35,260 bases of DNA from a virus. The DNA is taken from positions 1 to 35,260 of the IMG/VR virus record IMGVR_UViG_3300032050_000423. One strand, given 5' to 3'. Shown here piece by piece: positions 9,901-16,270 of this stretch (positions within the stretch are counted from its first letter, which is position 1; every line of letters begins with the position of its first letter). Below the pieces are notes generated by a model that was not told the DNA's origin, did not search any database, and saw only the letters and a list, made by a program, of their open reading frames with translations. The position numbers were made by a program, and so were the translations under genes.

Positions 9901-10199
9901 GCATTGTCGGCTGCGATACGGGCAGATTCTTCTGCGGCGATCGCTGCTGCACGAGCAGATTCTTCGGCGTTGATCTCGTCGTCTACGTACTTCTTGCGAA
10001 CGAGGTCGTTCTGTGCGCTTGGGTCAACAGACAACTTAGGAGCGATGCTGAACTGCCACTCGTTGCTGCTGTTGAAATGAAAAAGGGTACGGTCTGAACC
10101 GTCAGTGTTCTTTACTCTAAACCCCTGACCGTTCAACAGTTGAAGCTTAAGGCCGTCTATGGCATTATCTTCAATAAACTTCTTTTTAATTTGTGACAT
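6987..10199 (-). CDS. Tail fibre-like protein with 14 coiled repeats
   Basis: 1070 residues starting MSQIKKKFIEDN; this ATG has GGGAGAG upstream, whereas an in-frame ATG ten codons earlier does not. The N-terminal about 85 residues are a non-repetitive head (NGQGFRVKNTDGS, then VRKKYVDDEINAEESA). Residues about 85 to 960 are tandem units of roughly 45-60 residues built on AEESARIAADNALDGRLD, LEGADTVVGS and VAKALKDAKAYTDSEV; DGRLDxxEG occurs 14 times. Two units contain an extra module (GAPxLLDTLxELAxAI). The last about 90 residues are a unique beta-rich tip. Long heptad repeats with a distal globular end are typical of trimeric phage fibres. Function as host-binding fibre is inferred from architecture and position. 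Confidence 0.8.
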   Translation of the reverse strand: MSQIKKKFIEDNAIDGLKLQLLNGQGFRVKNTDGSDRTLFHFNSSNEWQFSIAPKLSVDPSAQNDLVRKKYVDDEINAEESARAAAIAAEESARIAADNALDGRLDVLEGNDSTSGSVAKALKDAKAYADQKISDLVDGAPGLLDTLNELAAAIGDDESFATSIANQIAGLSGDITALQNASGLDLDAEESARIAADNALDGRLDILEGADTVVGSVAKALKDAKAYTDSEVSAEESARVAADDAEQSARIAADNALDGRLDILEGNDSTAGSVAKALKDAKDYTDQEVTAEESARIAADNALDGRLDILEGADTVAGSVAKALKDAKDYTDSEVSAEESARIAAVSAEESARIAADNSLDGRLDIIEGADTVVGSIAKALKDAKAYADAIDTDLQGQIDSLDGYTLDLRGDLDQEISDRIAAVSAEESARIAADNALDGRLDTLEGADTVVGSVAKALKDAKAYTDQEVDAEESARIAADNALDGRLDILEGADTVAGSVAKALKDAKDYTDSEVSAEESARIAAVSAEESARIAADNALDGRLDVLEGADTVVGSVAKALKDAKAYTDSEVSALVNGAPALLDTLKELADAINEDENFAVTVANNIASEQSARIAADNALQGDIDAEESARIAADNALDGRLDVLEGADTVVGSVAKALKDAKAYTDQEVTAEESARIAADNALQGDIDAEESARIAAVSAEESARIAADNALDGRLDVLEGADTVVGSVAKALKDAKDYTDVETSARIAAVSAEESARIAADNALDGRLDVLEGADTVVGSVAKALKDAKAYTDSEVSAEESARIAADGTLQGNIDAEESARIAADNALDGRLDVLEGADNVVGSVAKALKDAKAYTDQEVSAEETARIAADGVLQSNIDALDGRLDILEGADTVAGSVAKALKDAKAYTDSEVTAEESARIAADNALDGRLDVLEGADNVAGSVAKALKDAKAYTDSEVAAEASTRSTADAALQSAIDALEAIVHEKEKFVLSSTNITNGYINLSHQAIEKSILMTVDRLVAHAGDDYTVSVVGGVTRITFAGSLVVGEEEELVAGDVVRVMYRYS
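7320..10010 (-). repeat. Tandem in-frame repeats of the fibre gene
   Basis: Fourteen units of about 140-200 bp share near-identical blocks such as those coding for ARIAADNALDGRLD and VAKALKDAK. Neighbouring copies often differ only at third codon positions, as expected from unit duplication followed by drift. The block should be prone to unit gain, loss and sequence-assembly collapse. Confidence 0.85.
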
Positions 10200-10228
10200 A
10201 TCGGAGACTCTCCCAGTGAGGTTGTGCA

Positions 10229-10630
10229 CTAGGAGTATTCTATCACGAGACTATCGCCTTCCTCTAAAAGACCGTCTAATCCCATTCCGCCCCATGTTAT
10301 GGTCGCGGGAGATACTACTGTGAAATCTTGAGCGTAGATCTGGGCTGGTCCGCCCTGAGGAAAAATCTTAGTTCTTGAAGGGTACTGGATCATCTTTGAA
10401 ACTGTTAGAGTTTTTGTAAGAAGATTTGCTGCAGTAACGACAACAGTCTCTGAGAAAGACGTATCGTTCAAGCGTATGATCCCGCCTGTTCTAGCGATGT
10501 TTATTGAGTTGGTGTTTACATTGATCCACAGCTGGTTCTCAGCAGGAGAAGATGGATCTGTTGTGCGGATCTGTAGGGCCTTCTCAGACACGCCGTCTTC
10601 TTGCTTTGTTAAATGTACTTTCCTAGTCAT
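10229..10630 (-). CDS. Small virion-type protein upstream of the fibre
   Basis: 133 residues starting MTRKVHLTKQEDG. The ATG overlaps the TGA of the upstream gene (ATGA), suggesting translational coupling. Residues about 20-55 contain ALQIRTTDPSSPAENQLWIN, a pattern common in phage tail and fibre-associated proteins, followed by beta strands and a C-terminal GDSLVIEYS that resembles the last strand of the neighbouring fibre (GDVVRVMYRYS). It may be a short structural homologue of the fibre tip or a fibre adaptor. I do not recognise a named family. Confidence 0.6.
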   Translation of the reverse strand: MTRKVHLTKQEDGVSEKALQIRTTDPSSPAENQLWINVNTNSINIARTGGIIRLNDTSFSETVVVTAANLLTKTLTVSKMIQYPSRTKIFPQGGPAQIYAQDFTVVSPATITWGGMGLDGLLEEGDSLVIEYS

Positions 10631-11343
10631 GATATGACCAACCCGCCAGTGCTAAAGTATCTCCAAGCGGTACCGTCGTAGAAAGCCGGCTGACTGGTTT
10701 CGCCGTCTTTAACGAAGACCCACGGTAACGTATTATTTATACTCACAGGGCTCGTAGGTAAGCTGTTCTTCTCGTACACTGACATATAACTAAGCGAACC
10801 TGAGTCCTGCTGCTGAACAGTGCTGAAAAGTACGTCGTCCTGCTGGTTGACGATCTTGAACGCTGGAAACGGTGTTGAAGCCGTTTCGGTGTAGAACTCG
10901 CCAGCGTCGGTTACGCCCAGACCAAACATATACCCGCTGTCGCTTGCCACGAAGATCTTGCTTATGTCTACGCCTTCGGAGCTGGGTGGACTTACCATGA
11001 TCAGCTCTCCGTCGGAGTTCACCTCTATAGATGCTATGGAGTCGTCTGGCCTGGTGAACTGCCAGTACGTCACTATGCCTGACTCTTCTTCGTCCATGAG
11101 CCTAGTGTAGAGCTCGCCTTCGTCGGTCGCCTTAACCTCCCAGCGCCCTACGGGACTAGACAGTATCACCGAGGTCGGTGAGGCGCCGATCCTTAGGACG
11201 ATGTCTCCGTCCTGGTTCAGAAGGTTAGACGCCTGCGTCAGGAACGCGAGCTTCTTTAACGCGTCTAGCACGTTCAATGAACCAAGACCGCTTCCGGATA
11301 CCGGAATAGACTCAGCGGTCGGTGTAAAGAACGTGTTAAACAT
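10627..11343 (-). CDS. Hypothetical virion protein, possible tail/fibre component
   Basis: 238 residues; start ATG shares its A with the upstream TAA and has GGAGG seven bases ahead. It begins with a short hydrophobic/Thr-Ser stretch (MFNTFFTPTAESIPVSGSGL), then alternating beta-rich segments with many Asp/Ser/Gly (GDIVLRIGASPTSVILSS, GELYTRLMDEEESG) and ends in WVFVKDGETSQPAFYDGTAW. The final motif, an aromatic-rich PAFYDGTAW, is like the short segments seen at the ends of phage fibre and appendage proteins. It sits between two other tightly coupled virion-type genes. Family unknown. Confidence 0.55.
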   Translation of the reverse strand: MFNTFFTPTAESIPVSGSGLGSLNVLDALKKLAFLTQASNLLNQDGDIVLRIGASPTSVILSSPVGRWEVKATDEGELYTRLMDEEESGIVTYWQFTRPDDSIASIEVNSDGELIMVSPPSSEGVDISKIFVASDSGYMFGLGVTDAGEFYTETASTPFPAFKIVNQQDDVLFSTVQQQDSGSLSYMSVYEKNSLPTSPVSINNTLPWVFVKDGETSQPAFYDGTAWRYFSTGGLVIS

Positions 11344-12092
11344 TAACCGACCTCCCAGATCCTAGCTTCAGCACTTCCTGAGTGGTTGTGCACGAGCCAT
11401 ATGCTCATCTGAGCGGTGGCAGGGATATAGATCATCTGGTTTATGAAGATCGGCATGCCGTTGACGACAGTCACAGCGTTGCTGAATCCCATGTACATGT
11501 TCTTGTCTATGGGCATGATGAAGAGGCCCTTGCGAGTGGCAAGCGCGGTAGCGCCGCCTTTAGCCTCTATGGGGCTGTTGCCTACGCTTATAGCCTGCCC
11601 CTGAGCGTTGCCCTGCAGCGAGTCTGATACCCTTGCCTCGTTGAACGTGGTGAAGGTAAGGTTGTCTACGTTTACCGCCATGCTCTTAGCCTGGCCCGGT
11701 GCAGATCTCACGAACTTCAGGATATTGCCCGCTTCGTCGACGGGTATGGTCCTGCGAGCAACGGTCGGCTCTTCCTCGTAGGTCCAGCGATCGATCTCCT
11801 GGATGGGGATCGACGGCCTAGGCTGCTCCGGCGCACTTATGGTCGAGCTGGTTCCGTAGGAAGAGAAATCTATGCGCATGTTGGGGTTTGGCCCCTGAGG
11901 CCCGATGGCAATCTGCGTCTCGGACAGTATCGCCTTTATCTCGCCGACTATGGACGGAAGACTCGGGTTAAGCACGACCACGAACTGCTTGATCTTGAAC
12001 GGTGAGGTCGCAGCAACGGTCACAACGCCGTCCGATGTTCCGGTGGCGGTAAAGAACTGCGATGGCACCTCTTTCCAGAATTTCTCTAGCAT
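11343..12092 (-). CDS. Hypothetical tail or baseplate-type protein
   Basis: 249 residues from ATG 12092, one base after the TGA of the gene upstream, which fixes the start better than earlier in-frame codons that would lie inside that gene. MLEKFWKEVPSQFF is followed by beta-rich text (GVVTVAATSPFKIKQFVVVL) and a second half rich in Gly, Asn and Thr with NMYMGFSNAVTVVNGMPIF and MSIWLVHNHSGSAEARIWEV. The pattern fits a small beta-sandwich or jelly-roll virion protein. It overlaps the next gene by one base. No named family recognised. Confidence 0.55.
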   Translation of the reverse strand: MLEKFWKEVPSQFFTATGTSDGVVTVAATSPFKIKQFVVVLNPSLPSIVGEIKAILSETQIAIGPQGPNPNMRIDFSSYGTSSTISAPEQPRPSIPIQEIDRWTYEEEPTVARRTIPVDEAGNILKFVRSAPGQAKSMAVNVDNLTFTTFNEARVSDSLQGNAQGQAISVGNSPIEAKGGATALATRKGLFIMPIDKNMYMGFSNAVTVVNGMPIFINQMIYIPATAQMSIWLVHNHSGSAEARIWEVG

Positions 12093-12093
12093 A

Positions 12094-12588
12094 TCAGTAT
12101 CCGAACTCTTCCTCTGGTTGTTTGACTTGAGCTTGCTGTGCTTGCTCGATTCTTCTATGGTTGTACTCAAGCAGCATGGCGATCTCGCTGTCGGACGGCT
12201 GACGCATAGACACATGGCGCATAAGATCTGCAGCCTCTGCATCTGTGAGAGTCTTGTGCAGCTCTGCCTTGGAAGCGTACTTTGCCTTTATAGACTCCAG
12301 TTCCTCAGAAGTCATGTCTTTCATGGTCTTGACGGGGTTTTCCTTGGAGCGCTTCTTGTCTGCTTTTGCCTGGGCGGACGCCTGCTGGCTAGCGGTACCC
12401 TGCAGAGCAGAAGTGTACTCGCGGACGCCTTTGTTCTGCCCTACGTGCTCCAGCTCTTCGCCGGTCCTGGTCTGCTTGCGCTTGATGTTGTCTACAGGGT
12501 TGTAGAGACCCATGTCCTTGGGGCCGTAGTTGGATTTAACAAGAGACCATTGGCCATTTGGCGATGTGATTATTTTTTCATTAGACAT
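12094..12588 (-). CDS. Hydrophilic late protein with N-terminal NGQW motif
   Basis: 164 residues starting MSNEKIITSPNGQWSLVKSN. After this short motif the chain is mostly charged and Gln/Ala-rich with predicted helix (SAQAKADKKRSKEN, EELESIKAKYASKAEL) and ends in PEEEFGY. The NGQWxLxKS motif recurs at the start of the protein at 14203-14553 and the end of the one at 13207-13521. The start codon lies inside the last codons of an HNH endonuclease gene, with an 8-base overlap, so expression may now depend on that gene's transcript. Possibly an internal virion or morphogenesis protein; function unknown. Confidence 0.55.
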   Translation of the reverse strand: MSNEKIITSPNGQWSLVKSNYGPKDMGLYNPVDNIKRKQTRTGEELEHVGQNKGVREYTSALQGTASQQASAQAKADKKRSKENPVKTMKDMTSEELESIKAKYASKAELHKTLTDAEAADLMRHVSMRQPSDSEIAMLLEYNHRRIEQAQQAQVKQPEEEFGY

Positions 12589-13162
12589 ATTTATTACTCT
12601 TTATAAGATTGTCTTTCGCCCACATTGGTTGCAAATTAGTATAATGACATGCTTTTCTTAGTTGATCTGAATCGGTTAGATCAAATTTACTTAATGGAAC
12701 TATATGATCTATGTGCCAGCCAGTTAGCGACCAATTTTCCCATGTCATGCCAGGTTGAAATTTAGACTCCAAATAAGTCTTTAATTCCTCAATTGTACAC
12801 CCAACATCTCTAACAGCAGAGCCTGATTTAGCTTTGTTCTTTATGGCGCTATTTAATCTTTTTCTTAACAATTTAGTCAACTTATATTGTATATCAGAGC
12901 GCCTTCTTTCAAGAGATCTTAACCTACATGCCTCTTGGTGTTTGAGCTTATTTTCTAAATAATACTGTTTGTTTTTAAGTAAATGATTTTCTCTATTTGC
13001 TTTATAATGCTCTTTTGCATATTCTGATCTTTTGTCTTTGTTCGCAGCATGATATGCTTTTTGATATTCAGAAAAACAAGCTTTACATTTAGTTAAACTA
13101 TAACTATAGAAACAATCTATAGATTTTGTATTTTTACAATTGTTGCAAACAATTACCTGCAT
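12581..13162 (-). CDS. HNH homing endonuclease 1 (free-standing)
   Basis: 193 residues. Two N-terminal CxxC pairs (C6/C9 and C26/C29) make a zinc ribbon, followed by a Tyr/Asn/Lys-rich helical linker with repeated NK/NRE-Y units. The HNH core is WHIDHIVPLS (H150, D152, H153), then YTNLQPMW (N176) and KDNLIKSNK. A conserved GCTIEELKTYLESKFQPGM segment precedes the core and recurs in the other HNH genes here. The gene is clearly more AT-rich than its neighbours, as expected for a mobile gene. It lies between two late genes and its end overlaps the start of the downstream gene by 8 bases. Probably a site-specific nicking or cutting enzyme that spreads itself; its target is not visible. Confidence 0.88.
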   Translation of the reverse strand: MQVIVCNNCKNTKSIDCFYSYSLTKCKACFSEYQKAYHAANKDKRSEYAKEHYKANRENHLLKNKQYYLENKLKHQEACRLRSLERRRSDIQYKLTKLLRKRLNSAIKNKAKSGSAVRDVGCTIEELKTYLESKFQPGMTWENWSLTGWHIDHIVPLSKFDLTDSDQLRKACHYTNLQPMWAKDNLIKSNKYV

Positions 13163-13206
13163 ATTTAGAAATCCTTAAGCCACTATTAGCTCTTAATAAG
13201 ACAATA

Positions 13207-13521
13207 TTATTTATATCTTAATTTAGACTTACCCAACGACCACTGGCCGTTTGTCTCTACCTTGAGGACCTCGTCGTCTTTCTTGATCGGCTGACATGAG
13301 CCCTTCTCGTAAGGCTTCTTACCTGGGGTGGGCTCGTAGCCTTCCCAGCAGCGCTCTTTCTTGGCCATCATCTCTTTAAGTTCTTTTAGCTGACGCTTGG
13401 CTTCGTCGATCTGCTCTTTTTTAGAGCCAGAACGAAGTACGCCGACCAGTCGCTTATGCTCTTCGATAAGCTCCGGCTTTGCCTTGTAAAGGGCCATCAA
13501 CTCTTCCTTAACGGTCAGCAT
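13207..13521 (-). CDS. Small basic late protein with C-terminal NGQW motif
   Basis: 104 residues from ATG 13521; AGGAG lies six bases ahead, while the in-frame ATG two codons earlier abuts that site. Residues 1-55 are a charged helix (EEHKRLVGVL, QLKELKEMMAKKERC). Then comes CWEGYEPTPGKKPYEKGSC, a two-Cys segment I have seen as a stand-alone motif in phage late-region proteins, and the end reads VETNGQWSLGKSKLRYK. It overlaps the upstream gene by seven bases. Function unknown; the short reused motifs suggest interaction tags rather than an enzyme. Confidence 0.55.
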   Translation of the reverse strand: MLTVKEELMALYKAKPELIEEHKRLVGVLRSGSKKEQIDEAKRQLKELKEMMAKKERCWEGYEPTPGKKPYEKGSCQPIKKDDEVLKVETNGQWSLGKSKLRYK

Positions 13522-14192
13522 CGCCATCTCCTAAGTGCTAGAGCTTTGCGGGTCGGTCTACCTTTTTTGTCCTTCATCGGCCCCGGCATGCCGGACATCC
13601 TGGCGCAGAAAGATCTCCTGCGCTTGGCCCGCTTGCCCTTTGGGTTCTTCTCTGAGACCGCGGTCTGAAGCTTTGATCCTGGATTCTCGCGGCGGTAAGC
13701 CTTTACTCCAGCAGCGGTCATGCCGCCTTTGGGGCTCTTGTGCTCTGCCTTAAGGCCTTTGTCCAGTATCTCCTCGTAACCTTGAGACCTTATATATTCT
13801 ACAGCGGACTTTTCTAAGACTTCTGAAACGTCAGGACCGAACTCTAGATCCACGGTACCGTCTGAGTAAGCTATTATGTTTATTGAAGAATCGTCTAAGG
13901 ACTTGTTCATGGGTCTGTCTTTGGCGTGGTCCCCGCCGCCTGTGAGGTACCGATCGCTTAGCTGCCCAGCGTCCTGTATGTTACCCGAGCCGATCAGAAA
14001 GTTTACGTGAGAGACCATCGCCGCGTGATCGGGATGATCTTTTGGTATGGTGTCTTTCCATTTGGTGCCCATCTGCTGCAGCTGGCCTTGGCTCAAGCTC
14101 TTCCACTGAGAAGGAGTAGGCTTGCGGACGTTAGGCTGGTCGCTCCTAAGCATCGCTTTCAGTAGATCCGCTATCTTTTCGACTTCTGACAT
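13515..14192 (-). CDS. Late protein with SPKGG...FCARMSGMPG C-terminal domain
   Basis: 225 residues from ATG 14192 (AAGGA upstream); the earlier in-frame codons would lie in the preceding gene. The N-terminal 150 residues are mixed helix and include DHPDHAAMVSHVNFLIGSG. Residues about 165-225 form a strongly conserved basic module with KSPKGGMTAAGVKAYRREN, NPKGKRAKRRRSFCARMSG and RPTRKALALRRWRC. This module recurs in many phage late proteins and is, to my recollection, catalogued as a domain of unknown function; I do not trust myself on its number. It is Arg/Lys-rich and could bind DNA. The stop overlaps the start of the next gene. Confidence 0.6.
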   Translation of the reverse strand: MSEVEKIADLLKAMLRSDQPNVRKPTPSQWKSLSQGQLQQMGTKWKDTIPKDHPDHAAMVSHVNFLIGSGNIQDAGQLSDRYLTGGGDHAKDRPMNKSLDDSSINIIAYSDGTVDLEFGPDVSEVLEKSAVEYIRSQGYEEILDKGLKAEHKSPKGGMTAAGVKAYRRENPGSKLQTAVSEKNPKGKRAKRRRSFCARMSGMPGPMKDKKGRPTRKALALRRWRC

Positions 14193-14202
14193 GTTGCTGT
14201 CC

Positions 14203-14553
14203 TTACTTCTTCGCGGCTTTCTCGCCCTGGATGTAGTGCGCGACGTCTGACAACTGCTTGGCCGCTTCTGTGATCTTGGCATCAACCCAGTCCGGAGCAT
14301 CTTCCTCAGGAGACATCGCTTCTCTTATTTCTTTGATATGGTGCATGATCGCCTCGAGCTGTGAGAAGAGCATCTTCGAGTCGTGGTCTTCTTCCTTTGC
14401 CATAGCAGCGGTGCAGACAGCATGCGGGCTCTCTACTTTACCTTCTGCCTTGACGTCTTCTACGCAGCGATCCCATTTTTCTTTGTTTACGCCCTTTGGT
14501 GCCGCTTTTACCAGCGCCCACTGGCCGTTGTCTGACTTGATAAGCTTTTCCAT
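14203..14553 (-). CDS. Small late protein with N-terminal NGQW motif
   Basis: 116 residues starting MEKLIKSDNGQWALVKAAP, one base after the stop of the upstream gene. Three short modules can be seen: the NGQW motif; WDRCVEDVKAEGKV then PHAVCTAAM, a two-Cys helical module; and the final DWVDAKITEAAKQLSDVAHY helix. I recall the last two as recurring small modules in unrelated phage late genes. It is acidic in the middle. The mosaic of short modules suggests a structural or packaging-associated protein; no enzymatic motif is present. Confidence 0.6.
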   Translation of the reverse strand: MEKLIKSDNGQWALVKAAPKGVNKEKWDRCVEDVKAEGKVESPHAVCTAAMAKEEDHDSKMLFSQLEAIMHHIKEIREAMSPEEDAPDWVDAKITEAAKQLSDVAHYIQGEKAAKK

Positions 14554-14554
14554 A

Positions 14555-15415
14555 TCACTCACCTTTAGATCTGTTCTTGAGGTTCTCAACTTTTGATTTG
14601 AGCTCTTCCTCTAGATATTTAAGTCTCATCTCTTTCTCGCGCTTGGCGTGGTCGTGCTCCAGGTCTGCCATGCGCTTTGCGTGGTCGAGCTTTAAGTCGC
14701 TCTCGCTGCGGCTGTGATCCATCTTGTGGTCATGCTTCTCCTGCTCGCGCGCCTGCTCAAGATCCATCTGCTGCGCGGCTGGGTCTTGCACCGGTGTGTG
14801 GCCGTGGACGATGTGGGCAATCTCTGCTGGAGAGTACCCTTCCTGCTCTAGGAGCTGGGCGAGTTCCTCTTCACCGAGTAGGTCTGAACCGGCATCTTGG
14901 TCCACTTCGGACCCGCCACTATCCTGAGCGACGCCAGCACCATCCTGAACAGCATCGCCTTGGAGCTGCTGTCCATCATCGCTTCCTCCCGATACCAGAC
15001 CATCTTGTCCTCCTAGTTGGCTGGCGTCCACCGCATCTGACGCGTCGTCCACGTCTGGGCCCTTTATGCCAGCCTGCGTAGGTTGGTCTTGATCTTCCTG
15101 AGGCTGCTGATCTTCGTCTTGATCTTCCATGGGCATGAAAGCTTGCTCGTGGCTTATCATCGCCTTTATCATCTCCCACCGCTCGTGGATGGATTTCTTC
15201 ATCGGCTTCATGAGCGGTTCTTTGCCAGGGCCTCTCGTGATGGATCCGTCTGGGTTCTTGATCTCGTGCATCTCAGCTTTAGACATCTTCACGTCGTCGA
15301 TGTCTTTGGCGTAAACTTTGCCGTCGATGCCTTCGAGCTGGTATCTGAAGCCGTCTTCGCACTTCTCGATGTCTGAGATATTGTGCCATTTCTTTTTATG
15401 CAGTGCTTTCGGCAT
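14555..15415 (-). CDS. Acidic late protein with His-rich coiled-coil tail
   Basis: 286 residues; AAGGA seven bases before ATG. Residues 1-90 are basic and ordered-looking (KKKWHNISDIEKCEDGFRYQ). Residues about 95-190 are low-complexity and strongly acidic, rich in D, Q, G and S. Residues about 205-286 are a long charged helix in which DH or HDH recurs at heptad-like spacing (EKHDHKMDHS, LKLDHAKRMADLEHDHAK). Such acidic linker plus coiled coil could be an internal scaffold-like or ejected virion protein. It has no recognised family. It is tightly coupled to the following gene, with one base between stop and start. Confidence 0.55.
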   Translation of the reverse strand: MPKALHKKKWHNISDIEKCEDGFRYQLEGIDGKVYAKDIDDVKMSKAEMHEIKNPDGSITRGPGKEPLMKPMKKSIHERWEMIKAMISHEQAFMPMEDQDEDQQPQEDQDQPTQAGIKGPDVDDASDAVDASQLGGQDGLVSGGSDDGQQLQGDAVQDGAGVAQDSGGSEVDQDAGSDLLGEEELAQLLEQEGYSPAEIAHIVHGHTPVQDPAAQQMDLEQAREQEKHDHKMDHSRSESDLKLDHAKRMADLEHDHAKREKEMRLKYLEEELKSKVENLKNRSKGE

Positions 15416-15433
15416 ACGTCGATCCTTGGTGTT

Positions 15434-16267
15434 TCAGATATGGTCGATCAGGAACTTCTTTAAATAGTAGTTTTTAGCCGCATCGGTCTCTTCTTGAATC
15501 TGCTGTTGCAGTTGCTGCAGTCTGGCTGCTAGAAACTGCGGGCCGGGAAGGCCCACATTTTGCCCGGTCCCGTCTAGTGATATCCCTACCGAACTGTATG
15601 GAAACAGTAGATGCCCTATCGTGCTCAAAACCATGTACGCTGCCATCTTCTCTATCAAGCCCGATATCATCGCTGGGACTTTGTTTGGCTCGAATCCAGC
15701 GCGATATTTAACAAGCACCGCACCAGGAAAGTTCCAGATCCCCATGGCGATCAAAGCCATGAACTGCGCGCCCGCGAAAGAAGACAGAACAAAACCAGAC
15801 GTAGGCGTTCCTAAAACAGGAACTAAACGAATCGCACCTTCTTGACCGTTGACGTACACGAATTCCAAAGGAAATTCTACCAGCGGAGGAAGCGGGGTTC
15901 CGTTGCCGAAGCTGAGCTGGACCGACTGCACGTCGAGTATGGGCGAGTTGTTCAGTTTAACCCAGGCGTACTGCTGCGTCCAGATCTCGCGATCGTAGTC
16001 GTGTCTCTCCTCGAAGTGCACAGGAGTTATGAACATATTGAGGGTGTGCTCTAGGCTCGAGATCGCTTTAATGATGTACTTATCGAGCGTGTCGTCTGAC
16101 AAGGTCTGCCCGGTGAGCGCAGACTTCAGCGGTATGCCGAACAGACTAGTATCCTTGAGCGTCTGGGCAGTAGGAAGCGACAGGTAGCGGGTCACACTCC
16201 CTGGTTCTTTCTCTTCGCCCTCCATGAACGGAAACGGAGGATTGTTCGGCGAGTTGCTGATTGCCAT
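15434..16267 (-). CDS. Putative head-tail connector/neck protein
   Basis: 277 residues. The N-terminal half contains SLEHTLNMFITPVHFEERHD, AWVKLNNSPILDVQSVQLSF and FPLEFVYVNGQEGAIRLVP, and the second half a predicted amphipathic/hydrophobic segment around GAQFMALIAMGIWNFPGAV, then YRAGFEPNKVP and SSVGISLDGTGQNVGL. This order is one I associate with conserved phage connector or neck proteins of the late region, but I cannot name a family with certainty. It ends in a Gln-rich helix and the tail YLKKFLIDHI. The start ATG is three bases after the upstream stop. Membrane location is unlikely despite the hydrophobic stretch. Confidence 0.5.
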   Translation of the reverse strand: MAISNSPNNPPFPFMEGEEKEPGSVTRYLSLPTAQTLKDTSLFGIPLKSALTGQTLSDDTLDKYIIKAISSLEHTLNMFITPVHFEERHDYDREIWTQQYAWVKLNNSPILDVQSVQLSFGNGTPLPPLVEFPLEFVYVNGQEGAIRLVPVLGTPTSGFVLSSFAGAQFMALIAMGIWNFPGAVLVKYRAGFEPNKVPAMISGLIEKMAAYMVLSTIGHLLFPYSSVGISLDGTGQNVGLPGPQFLAARLQQLQQQIQEETDAAKNYYLKKFLIDHI

Positions 16268-16270
16268 GTC

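Noticed and set aside
7320-10010. Regular repeats that could suggest a CRISPR array
   Set aside because: The units are in-frame coding repeats with degenerate third positions inside one long gene, without unique spacers of constant length.
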